Positions 34,706 to 45,900 of a stretch of DNA of 64,000 nt are shown in pieces (positions within the stretch are counted from its first letter, which is position 1; the number at the start of each line of letters is the position of its first letter). The notes beneath the pieces are model-generated. The model did no database searches. It was not told where the DNA came from and saw nothing but the letters and a program-made list of their open reading frames with translations. Origin of the DNA: Branchiostoma belcheri (lineage: Eukaryota; Chordata; Leptocardii; Amphioxiformes; Branchiostomatidae); assembly GCF_001625305.1 (NCBI RefSeq), contig NW_017803932.1:1628954-1692953 (forward strand), given 5' to 3'. Position numbers and translations under genes: made by a program.

Positions 34706-37700
34706 ATGGCAGGATGGTTACGGGTGGTCCTCCCAAGGCTGCGTCTCAGGAGGCTCTTTCCAACAAGATGGAGTGCAGCTGTGTTCCTAGCCTACATGAT
34801 ATTATTTATCAATCAAGGTAAGAGTAAAGATATGGTCAGATGCACCAAGAAGCTATCCCGAAATACAGCTCTGTATGCTATACCTGCCTTACTTTTTCCT
34901 CCTTATGAAGGCACAGTGGATGTAAAACAGTGTGGCTTTTTTAATTAATTATGCAAATTAGGCCCTTATCTGTATAATTCTTATCTGTTAATGTTTCACC
35001 TCCACAGATTACATAATTGTTACTTGTATTACTGTTGTATTATGTAAAATACTGGAATGATAGAATCTCCTCATTAATTATGCAACTGTCCTCAAGTGCA
35101 TAATTCATATTTGATTGTGTACATGTCTGTCGCGAGGGGTCTGGCATCCAGACTGGTAGTGACTATGAATTGAGCATGTAACATTACAAGGAGATTCAGA
35201 CACTGTGACAGTAGAGATTTCATGCTGCTAGAATCATAGTCTAGATACTGATAGAATTGCAATTAGCTATAGGGTTAGGGTTTAAGTCAGGTTACTATAA
35301 ACAGATCTCGAGACTCTCTCAGTGGTACCACCCATTATAACAGTAGATCTGGATCTGTGGAACAGCTCATTGTACCAGAGGGGATATCTGTATTGAACTG
35401 GCCCCTTGTGTACCAAACTTTCCTTCATTAATCCCCCCTGGCAGGTGCAGGCCCTCTAATCTGTGCCACTTCAGGTCCACTTCAGATCTGTATCCTGGAC
35501 TGAGAGTTGTTGTGGACACACCCTATAGGCTGGAGTAACAAATCAATACATTTGAATGAACTGATCAGGCCACATATCCTGTTAGAAACATTCTTCTTTT
35601 TCTTGATTCTTCCATTTTTGTTTATAATATATATATAAACAGAAAAATGGAAAGCAATAACAGAACTAAGTTTGTCATATAAATTATTCATAATGCCCTG
35701 TTTCTATCAGCTTGTGCTTTTGTTTTTTTTATAGTGTCCAAGATATTGATTTTTGAAGCCCACTTGTTGAACGGGAAAATAGGACTGGGTAGGTTTACTT
35801 CCCCTTTCCCATAGCTATATGTGATAATCGTCACCATGCAGTTCGGATGTCTTGTCGGCGAGAAATTCTGCTTCCCCAATGAGAAGAGTTTGGTCATCTT
35901 TGTTTGTTACTTTTCTGCCTTTGTTTTACATGGTAAGGTATATGCTCTGTTATTCATTTAGGGTTGTCCTGCCCCAACCATTTGTAACATTATTTTTTTT
36001 TGTACAGTATTACCTGCTGCCACCTAGTCTATGCAGGGAATTGGCACAGTGCCAAAAATTCAGTTTCACAAGATGGTGTTCCATTCATTGTAATTTTTTT
36101 TTAAATTACTGGATAATTCCAATAAGTAACGTTATATGTACCCCTTGTCTTGGACCGAATTAACAACTTATCAGATGACACTCTTACTAGACCTGTTACA
36201 CATGCATTAGACCATAGCAAAGCTAAGCATGCTTGCATATAGTTCGTCAAATACACCTACCAATTTTAGACCAATCTTTGTCTGAATTATCAAAAACAAC
36301 ACTGTTATCTGAGCAGCATTTGGTCTGATACAAATTTTACCCTTTGGAATAAATATTTAGTTCTCAGCAATTCACAAAAAAATGACAAAAGATGAAAAGT
36401 GTTGAATTACATTTAATTTAGTATGTGATGTGTGAAGCTTGTTGTTACAGGGGAACTCTTAAATAACTGTTAGTGTAACCACATGGTGTCTTGTGTAAGA
36501 CTTAGTACAACTCTGCACTGCATGGATTTGCACAATGTAGCTGAGGATAGAGTTTTCTAGATCTTCTCTGTACATTTTGTTACATGAGGGCCTGCATGGG
36601 GGGTAGTGATTACAAATTACGCAAAATTTTCACTGCCGATACAAATTACTTTTAATTCTCAGAGCTCATTACAAACAGTTACGCCCTACAGCTAATGTAC
36701 TGATTACAAATTACGATGATTTTGAGCGACTGACTACGGATTACAAAGATTGAAAAAGGAAGATTACAAAAAAGGGCATGCAGGCCCTCTTATAGTATCG
36801 TGCCCTCAGGTGGATATGTGTTTATTTGTGCAGGAATCCTGGTGACTGCCAGTCGGAAGGCGGACAATACTTATCCCTACAACACAGTTACTGTGGTGAT
36901 GATCACAGAGATCTTAAAACTGATGGTTGCCACACTGCTGTATGTTAAAGAGTGAGTATAATTTTCCAAGTTGTCAATGACAGCATAAAATATGTAATAT
37001 ATCATGTTACTAAAAACACTCCCTCCAATGTCATCACAATACAAAATATTACAGTATTATAAACTGATATTAACTAGAGAATCTTACATTTTTTTAGGAA
37101 ATACAGCATATTTCACTCCATCTCCCTCCTATGTAAAGATGGACTCTTCCATATTGACCCTTTACTGAAATCACCATCCCAAAGTAATCATCAGCAGATA
37201 ACTTCATCATGTCTAATTCTAAGTCCTTCCTTTCTTGACAGCAACTCATTTCAGGAACTGCTAAGAGTCATTGTGAGGGACAAGAAAGGTAAGGGAAATA
37301 TTTCTACTGTGTTAGACCATGGCATAGCTTTGGATGCTATTATTGTACTATTATATATCACTACAATCAAATTTGTGTTCTGATAATGAATACAGTTTCT
37401 CATTTGAGACTGTTGTATCTCCTCAGTGTTAGTCTTGTATGTGGTGCCAGCATCGCTCTACTGTCTGTACAACAACCTCCAGTTTGTGAACCTGGCTGTG
37501 TATGACCCCACCACCTACTACCTACTGCTGCAGTTCAGGGTTGTCACCACCGGAATTGTCTTTCAGGTAAGTTGTAAATATCTTGCCTTTGTATCTTCAG
37601 TCTAGTCCTTGCTGGTTAGAAAATACATGTACAATGTACCTAGAAAATGCGTACATCAAAAAGACCTGGCAAAAAACTCTTTACATCTGTACTTAATAGA

Positions 37701-38923
37701 GAAATAGTATAATTTAAGGGGAGAGATGGATTCAAACTTCAAATTTAAATCAAAAATTAAGTAACCCCTTAACTATCTTACATTAATAAAATTATATCCA
37801 CCCTACCTAAAATAAACCCAGTATGCAGTGCGACTTACTGAATTCCTTGTTTCCATGTAGATTCTGTTCAAGAAGACACTGAGTAGACTGCAGTGGTTGT
37901 CACTAGTCCTGCTGACTATCGGCTGTGTAGTTAAACAGATCAAGCATGACACCCATATGAGAGATGTGGTGTCGTTTGGCGGCCAGTCTCTCAGTCTCCA
38001 CCTGAATGCCAACCTGTTACACATCCTTCTCCAGGTAATGACCTTCTCTGGTTCTTCCCATTTCTTACAAATGTCAGGAACTGAAAGGTTATGTTTATTC
38101 AGCCGTGACTGCAGTCCTATATTGATGTGTACACTGCAGGTGGAATTGTATGTTTATTGTGCATTGTATCGTATTTGTATTGTATACTACACTTTGTCTA
38201 ACTCCTTTTCATGGAGGTAATGATACAGACTGTACCTCAATGTTCAATTTTTCAACAACCCTCAGTGAGTTTGAATGGACTTCAGTCAGGTTTTCTAACA
38301 CCAGTCAGCAATCTTACTGCTTGCAACAATTACTATTCTATCGGTTGATTTGTTCATTAAATGAATATTTTGGTATGTGTACATATGATGCTGTTGTTGT
38401 TGAAATGTGTAGCTCTTCTATTTTTCAGGTGTTCTGCTCATGCTTTGCTGGTGTGTATACTGAGTTCCTGTTGAAGGGAGAAAAGTCCAGTCACGTGCCC
38501 CTCATGATGCAGAATGTCTTCATGTACCTGGACTCCATCATATGCAACATGTGTGTGCTGGCCTACACTGGCGACCTGCTGTCTGCCTTCACCACAGAGA
38601 GCATCAACTCCATACTTCAGCCGACTGTCCTTCTAGTTACCCTCAACCAGACTGCCATAGGCATCATCACCAGTCTGTTCCTCAAGAGTCTCAACTCTAT
38701 ACTCAAGACCTTTGCTAGTGCTTTAGAACTCATGTTCACAGCAGTCTTATGCTGGTATATCTTTGGCATTCCTGTTGATATCTTTACTTTCATTGCCATC
38801 GTGATTGTTTGTCTGGCCACCTTTCTCTATTCCCTGAACCCTGTTGTCAATCCAGCTCCAACTAGACAGACAAGGGACTCTGACATGGAACAAGATGGCA
38901 AACAGAATGGACCTGGGGTTTAG
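34706..38923 (+). CDS. senju: Senju-type nucleotide-sugar (UDP-galactose) transporter, SLC35A family
   Basis: Exons 34706-34817, 36834-36951, 37242-37288, 37427-37566, 37861-38034, 38429-38923 give a 361-residue multipass membrane protein with consistent phases. Family signatures are YNNLQFVNLAVYDPTTYYLL, LQFRVVTTGIVFQ, the following GCVVKQ, then GVYTEFLLK, QNVFMYLDSIICN and SILKTFASALELMFTAVLCW. These match Drosophila senju, a Golgi UDP-galactose transporter, better than SLC35A1-A5 as I remember them. The N-terminus (FLAYMILFINQGILVTASR) is the first membrane helix. Expected role: import of nucleotide sugar into the Golgi lumen in antiport with nucleotide monophosphate. The ATG is the first in the leader exon. 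Substrate is by analogy only. Confidence 0.85.
34938..35110. repeat. ATGCAAAT-module repeat fragment in senju intron 1
   Basis: Two ~125-bp modules with TTAATTATGCAAATTAGG and CATTAATTATGCAACTGTCC cores, matching the modules inside 17459-18322. Confidence 0.5.
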
Positions 38924-39476
38924 TTCTTTGGGGCTTATTAGAAAATGCACTATGCTTCGTCTTAAGTATTACACTTATTACACCAGTTTGATGGAAGAGA
39001 GAGAGACGGGGGGAGGACAGTATGGAGTCTAGAAAGAGCAAGGTTATAGGGGAGACTAGAACCTCCTTGGGAGGAGGGATGGAGTCTAGTTAGAAGAGAG
39101 GGATGGAATCTGGGGTGAAGTGGTGGTTGGGACAGAATGTTTTCCTCACATTTTAAACTTCTGAAAACGTTGAAGAGAAACAGCATGGTCTAAAACATTC
39201 CCAAATGTTATAGATACCATAAATATTGTATGTTGCTTACAGTTCTAACTTGCACATCAAGTTACTCAGATGATAATACAGATAATACTGGGTGATACTG
39301 GGAATGCAGGAATACTAGTTGAGGTGTATCGTCTGTGTTTCAAGTTGTTGCATATGTCACATTGACATATCCTGTATTTGTCATGATCAGTATTTCAAAT
39401 TGCTATTGTACTGATGTAAATAGTTGACTTTCAATATGGCATTTCCATGTTAGTCATTGTTGTTGAATTAAAAATG

Positions 39477-39482
39477 TGGCAA
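39477..39482 (+). terminator. Polyadenylation signal ATTAAA, senju-like gene
   Basis: ATTAAA variant about 555 bp after the senju-like stop codon. The same hexamer recurs in the duplicate copy of this region near 41755. Confidence 0.4.
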
Positions 39483-39529
39483 TACTTCTCTTAACTACAA
39501 GATCATTTTTTTCTTAGTACAGTCAAACC

Positions 39530-40289
39530 TGTACTAGCGGTCACCTTGGCATTGCGGTCACCCGGCCATAGCGGTCGGTTTTTGCCGGTCCCTTGAATTT
39601 TTCCCATCGACGTAAGCATTAAGAATCGCGTATATAGCGGTCACTGTTCAACGCGGTCAGCGGTCACCCCATTCCGGTCCCGCCGGCTGTCAACATCGCC
39701 GATAGCGGTCACGGCTGGCCGGCTGTTACCCGCTAAGCACCACGTACGTAACACCACCCGACCTCGGGCTACGGCCGTTAGGACGTTCAATCAAGCCTCG
39801 TGATAATTTTGTGGCCGCTACATTATTAAAATGTGAACTGAAATTAGACTCCAGATGTGTATGAAATAAAGGAAAACTTGATTTGAAATAAAGGAAAAGG
39901 AAAACAAGAACAGTAAATGGCAACCAGTGATTTTGTATATTTTAGTGGGAAGGTTTCATAGTCCCAGTAGATCAACTGAGTATCATGTCGAGTGCATGCA
40001 GTTTTGATATATAATTTTTTTTCAAGCCCACAACTAAAGCAAAAGAACAACAATTGAATTATAACATGTAATGTTACATTTGAAAAGAGACTTACCTGTG
40101 CAATGAATGTTTTCATATGTTTGAGAATAAAGACATAAATACATCTTTGTTCAATGGTACTGAAAGCATGTGTCACTTGGGGGGGGGGGTGCAGGGGCAA
40201 CTAACCGCCATTTCTCTATAGTGGTCACCTGGCCATAGTGGTCAATTTTGGCAAGTCCCTTGAGTGACCACTATAGACAGGTTTGACTG
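39530..40289. mobile_element. pogo/Tigger-like MITE present only in copy A
   Basis: A 760-bp element with inverted ends (CAGTCAAACCTGT...) flanked by TA (39528-39529, 40290-40291). The second copy of the locus (41481-42987) has the uninterrupted site CTTAGTACTCC. Subterminal AGCGGTCAC motifs repeat on the left; the right arm carries the TpG version (AGTGGTCAC). No coding capacity was seen. Confidence 0.85.
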
Positions 40290-41161
40290 TACTCCATTCC
40301 CTACTCATTACATTGATGAGGGTATACTAGTATAACATCCTGTATACATCTATGTGTACCTTAGGAAGCACTTAGAAGAGGACCTGAGTGATGCACTAAT
40401 TCATGTCCAGTGTCAGTTTGAAATGGCAGAAGTTGGCAGAGCAGGGAATTAGCTTTCATTGCACAGACCTTGTTGCATCTCATCTCAGCCACCATCAGTA
40501 CATCTACAGTACATGTATGTGATGTACATGTAAACTGATCTGTTTACCCTGGGTTTTCTATTGACTCCAAATGTATCCTCTTGTCTAAACCCATCTACAT
40601 GTACATGTACATGCATATGTAACCATCATCGATCTCAATCATAAGACCTACTGGATACCACAGCTACAAGGTCTCTTTATGTATTATGCCCAAACCTTAA
40701 GAAAAGTCAGATACAACTGATTTATCTAAGCACAAAGTTTATTTTTCAATGTACAGTAAAAAGATATTTGCCTCATACACACTTGTTAAAGCAAAAAACT
40801 TGACTTGTTAAAGCATTCCCATCAAACAACAAAATATAGAACACCTAACCATAACATTTCTGTGATCACAGAAGTAGGAAGAATGAAAAACTTTGTACAG
40901 TGATCATAATGTACATAAATGTGTATTTCTATACAAGAAAGAATCATCACAATCTTATCCAAGATTTACCAAGATAAATGCAGAAAACATTTTAAACCTC
41001 TCAGATTTCATGACGTAGAATTCTAAATACACCAACTTGAAGATTTTTGTACTATAATAGAATTACAGCAGTCATAAAAATGCCTATGCTCCTTGTGCAG
41101 TGGTACAGCAGTATTATTGATGGTGATAAACAGCTTCCCCTAAAGTCCTGTCAAATGTCCT

Positions 41162-41200
41162 CTAGTCGACTTGTGGATTGCTCTTGAAAAGATACTCAGC
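41162..41200 (-). pseudogene. Duplicate copy of the last AK7 coding exon (haplotig)
   Basis: Encodes the 12 terminal AK7 residues [12 protein letters not shown] and stop, identical to 42689-42727, which is used in the gene model because it is contiguous with exon 43070-43228. It is most likely an allelic assembly copy rather than a real second exon. Confidence 0.8.
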
Positions 41201-41460
41201 CTGGAACAAAGAGAGGAGGCCATGAGAAATAGTGAGATTGGTTCACTTACATCCAAACTAGTTCTGGGGTTTCTAAATACACCATTTCATTTAAGTTTCT
41301 TCTTAAACCAGGACATTCACTTGGGTTATTACAATGGGTTTTTAGGTTGCACCTGGCTTTCAATAACAATTGACCACAATATATTAATCAAAAACAACTA
41401 AAAAGGTAACATTTGCTAAGCAAAATGCATAATATTTACCCTCGCATATGTTCTGCTCTG

Positions 41461-41480
41461 NNNNNNNNNNNNNNNNNNNN
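41461..41480. other. Assembly gap (20 N)
   Basis: Twenty N bases between the two haplotype copies; a scaffold join between overlapping contig ends. Confidence 0.99.
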
Positions 41481-42987
41481 AAACATTCCCAAATGTTATA
41501 GATACCATAAATATTGTATGTTGCTTACAGTTCTAACTTGCACATCAAGTTACTCAGATGATAATACAGATAATACTGGGTGATACTGGGAATGCAGGAA
41601 TACTAGTTGAGGTGTATCGTCTGTGTTTCAAGTTGTTGCATATGTCACATTGACATATCCTGTATTTGTCATGATCAGTATTTCAAATTGCTATTGTACT
41701 GATGTAAATAGTTGACTTTCAATATGGCATTTCCATGTTAGTCATTGTTGTTGAATTAAAAATGTGGCAATACTTCTCTTAACTACAAGATCATTTTTTT
41801 CTTAGTACTCCATTCCCTACTCATTACATTGATGAGGGTATACTAGTATAACATCCTGTATACATCTATGTGTACCTTAGGAAGCACTTAGAAGAGGACC
41901 TGAGTGATGCACTAATTCATGTCCAGTGTCAGTTTGAAATGGCAGAAGTTGGCAGAGCAGGGAATTAGCTTTCATTGCACAGACCTTGTTGCATCTCATC
42001 TCAGCCACCATCAGTACATCTACAGTACATGTATGTGATGTACATGTAAACTGATCTGTTTACCCTGGGTTTTCTATTGACTCCAAATGTATCCTCTTGT
42101 CTAAACCCATCTACATGTACATGTACATGCATATGTAACCATCATCGATCTCAATCATAAGACCTACTGGATACCACAGCTACAAGGTCTCTTTATGTAT
42201 TATGCCCAAACCTTAAGAAAAGTCAGATACAACTGATTTATCTAAGCACAAAGTTTATTTTTCAATGTACAGTAAAAAGATATTTGCCTCATACACACTT
42301 GTTAAAGCAAAAAACTTGACTTGTTAAAGCATTTCCATCAAACAAGAAAATATAGAACACTTAACCATAACATTTCTGTGATCACAGAAGTAGGAAGAAT
42401 GAAAAAACTTTGTACAGTGATCATAATGTACATAAATGTGTATTTCTATACAAGAAAGAATCATCACAATCTTCAAAAATGTGAAATGTTATTAACCAAG
42501 ATAAATGCAGAAAACATTTTAAACCTCTCAGATTTCATGACGTAGAATTCTAAATACACCAACTTGAAGATTTTTGTACTATAATAGAATTACAGAAGTC
42601 ATAAAAATGCCTATGCTCCTTGTGCAGTGGTACAGCAGTATTATTGATGGTGATAAACAGCTTCCCCTAACGTCCTGTCAAATGTCCTCTAGTCGACTTG
42701 TGGATTGCTCTTGAAAAGATACTCAGCCTGGAACAAAGAGAGGAGGCCATGAGAAATAGTGAGATTGGTTCACTTACATCCAAACTAGTTCTGGGGTTTC
42801 TAAATACACCATTTCATTTAAGTTTCTTCTTAAACCAGGACATTCACTTGGGTTATTACAATGGGTTTTTAGGTTGCACCTGGCTTTCAATAACAATTGA
42901 CCACAATATATTAATCAAAAACAACTAAAAAGGTAACATTTGCTAAGCAAAATGCATAATATTTACCCTCGCATATGTTCTGCTCTG
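41481..42987. repeat. Haplotype copy B of the senju/AK7 3' region
   Basis: Matches 39193-41460 minus the transposon. Small differences include a short replacement near 42472-42496. It runs straight into unique AK7 sequence after 42987. Confidence 0.9.
42254..42259 (-). terminator. Polyadenylation signal of AK7
   Basis: TTTATT on the plus strand (AATAAA on the minus strand) 430 bp beyond the AK7 stop codon; the equivalent in copy A is at 40738-40743. Confidence 0.45.
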
Positions 42988-45900
42988 TTAATTCTTACTC
43001 AAACACATCCACATAAATGCTGACAGGAGTCTTAATCCCTCCTACTATAAAATGGTCAGTTGCTCTTACCAGAAAGTCAACAGGGTCATCAGGCCGGACC
43101 TTGCAGGCCTCGATCAGGCCCTGTGTGAGGGTTGGCATGACGTGCTTCATCAGGTAGTTCCTGAGAGGTGTGGACTGGGCCTCCAACACCTCCTGCTCCT
43201 GGCGCCGCACTTCCTCCAGACGCTCAGCCTACAGGTGCAAGTGGATAGAACCAGTCAGAGGTGAATACAACCAGTCGCAGATGAATAGATCCAGTCAGAG
43301 GTGGATAGAACTAGTCAGAGGTAGATAGAACCAATCAGGTGGATAGAACCATGCAGTCGCAGGTGGATATAACCAGTCACAGGTGGATAGAATCAGTCAA
43401 GAGGACAAGACTGTTTTGTTAAAGATTAAAGCAGGGCTCACTTGAAGAATTGATTTTAATACAATGTGCACCTATTGGCACAGCTGGGCATGTTTTGTCA
43501 CAATGGCAGGGCACACAGTAGGAAATGAAAGCAGCATGTGGGATATTCGGATTCTTACCCATTCCTCCTGCCGACGAGCCCTCTCTGCTGCCTCCTCTGC
43601 CTCTTTCCTCTCTCGCTCCTCCTGCTCCTGAGCCTCCCGCTTCAACCGCTCCTCTGTCGCCTTCCTCTCCATCTCTTCCAACTCCTCAGGTGTCGGACCT
43701 AAAACATGAGTCACAGGAATCAGTAATGCCTCATTCAACAAGCAGCATAAAAGGAATCAACACTTAGTGTTCTTAAGTTTCACAACCATACATTTCACTC
43801 TGCCAATGTTTCAACGACCTATCGTCTTCATCTGAACTTGTGCACTTTGACTTTGAATACCTAGTAAGTTATCAACAAGAAGATAGCATCAAGCACATAA
43901 CAGTGGCTCAGACAGAACAAAAAGTTCAACCCACCATAGTTTCTGGGCTCCCCCATGGTCTTGATGATTTTGTCCACAGTCTGGCGCATGTCATCCGACA
44001 CATCCTTTGACACATCTGCAAATGGATCCAGAGTTAATCGATTTACTAAAATATCCTGTTGAAACACATGTACCTAGCAGTACCTAGCCTATTCCAAAAT
44101 TTTCATGAGAATAAATAAATGCATTGACCAACCTTGGTAATGTTATCAAAAACATCAAGTAGGTTCATGGCTTTGGCAGAGCGCCCTTTTGCCAGTAAAT
44201 GTAATCAAGAAGAGTTTCCACAAGTAGCAATGTTACCTATGTGGTCTGGATGAATCTCAAGTTCGTCAAAGTAGTTGAGTATGGTCTCGTCTTCCCGGTT
44301 GATGTTGCGGAACTCGGTGAGGCGTCTGGTCAGCCCCTCCTCCGTGTTGTGTGTACCGGCCACCTGACCCTCCGGCAGGTTCATCACACGCACCTTCAGG
44401 AAGTCATCAGGTGCATCCAAGGAGATAACAACCTCTGCAGACACAGGCATCACATTACAATCGCTTTGGATGAAATACAATGTTCAAATGTTGTATATTG
44501 GAATGTTGTATTCATTTTGATGTACAAGCATATGAGTTTTAAGCTTATCTAGTTTGATTCAGGGTAATTTTACTGCCAGATTACCTAAAAAGCCCTCCAC
44601 AGAGAAATGTCTTTGATATATTTGTACTTCGTTATGAGTCAAAAAGAGTCAGTTCAAGACTTTTAGTTTTTTTTGCAGCCAAACTTGTTGAGGCCCCTGC
44701 ATGTGAAGCATAAACAATTAAACACTAATCCTAATATGGACTGCCTTACCTGGCATGGTGCCCTTGTGGTAACTGGGAACCTTCCCTCCCTCATCCTCTC
44801 CCTCCTCTTCATCATCCACTAGGGAGGACAAACAGAGATTAGGAACAATATAGAACATACAACACCACCGAAACCACATCACACATGTATACAGAGGTCT
44901 ATCACCCTACTTACTAGTTGCTATTTTTTGAAAATTTTGTAGTTCCAAATTCATCTGACTATTGCACACGTCTAGAGGATGTCACCCATATAATTGAATC
45001 AGTCCGGCCTAAATAAAAGCTAAAATTCAGATTTTTTTACTTACAACCAGCATCTGTCATGGCAGTGTGGAAGAAAAAAACGTGTTTGTTAAAACAGTCA
45101 TTCAGTCTGTTAGCATGCAGTTTTTTGGCACTGCATCTCTTGGGGGAATGCCATGGAATTTCATATTTCTACAAAATTGTGGTCTTCAATAGTAGACTGA
45201 AGAATCTTGGGAACTCAATTAGTGCTTGGTCTATTTTTGGAGATAAACACTGTCCAATTGCATGCAAACACACCTTTCCCTGGTTCTTAACACCATCCAT
45301 ACACAGGTTATCATACCTGTCCCTGGTGCTGAACACCATCCATACACAGGTTATCATACCTGTCCCTGGCGCTGAACACCATCCATACACAGGTTATCAT
45401 ACCTGTCCCTGGTGCTGAATACCATCCATACACAGGTTATCATACCTGTACCTGGTGCTGAACAGCATCCACACACAGGTAAACATGCCTGTCCCTGGTG
45501 CTGAATACCATTCACACATAGATAAACACACCTGTCCCTAGTGCTGAATACCACTCACATACAGGAAAATACACCTGATGCTGAAGACCATTCAGACCTG
45601 AGGTAACAACCAATGAGCTGGTTTATGGATCTATCTACCTTACGTGTGGCAACTTTTCTATACCTGCAAATAGTTCTTTAGCTTGCTCATAAGTCTTGGG
45701 GAATCCATCCAGGATGAAGCCTTGATTCTGGCATGGCATGGAGCGCAGCTTCTCTCGGTAAAACCGAATGATGTACTGGTCCTCGATCCGGTCTGATGAA
45801 CAAAACAAAATACTTGTCAACATTTACAAAAACATTAAGTTAAAGAACATTATAAATGGCACTGCAAAAGTTACATATCATATAAGAAACCAAAACCAAA

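Larger units (their letters stand above)
39193..41460. repeat. Haplotype copy A of the senju/AK7 3' region
   Basis: Nearly identical to 41481-42987 across its whole length except for a 760-bp transposon (39530-40289) and scattered SNPs and short indels. It ends at the N gap. Best read as the end of one contig carrying one haplotype. Confidence 0.9.

Noticed and set aside
41171..42928. Identical 76-codon plus frames at 41171-41401 and 42698-42928 as a duplicated gene
   Set aside because: They are antisense to the AK7 last exon and intron, repeated only because both haplotypes are in the assembly.
45169..45554. Minus-strand frames with repeated [10 protein letters not shown]
   Set aside because: Product of the 43-bp minisatellite in an AK7 intron; the period is not a multiple of three and there is no conservation.
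45270..45600. CRISPR array
   Set aside because: Units are contiguous tandem repeats without unique spacers, in a eukaryotic intron.
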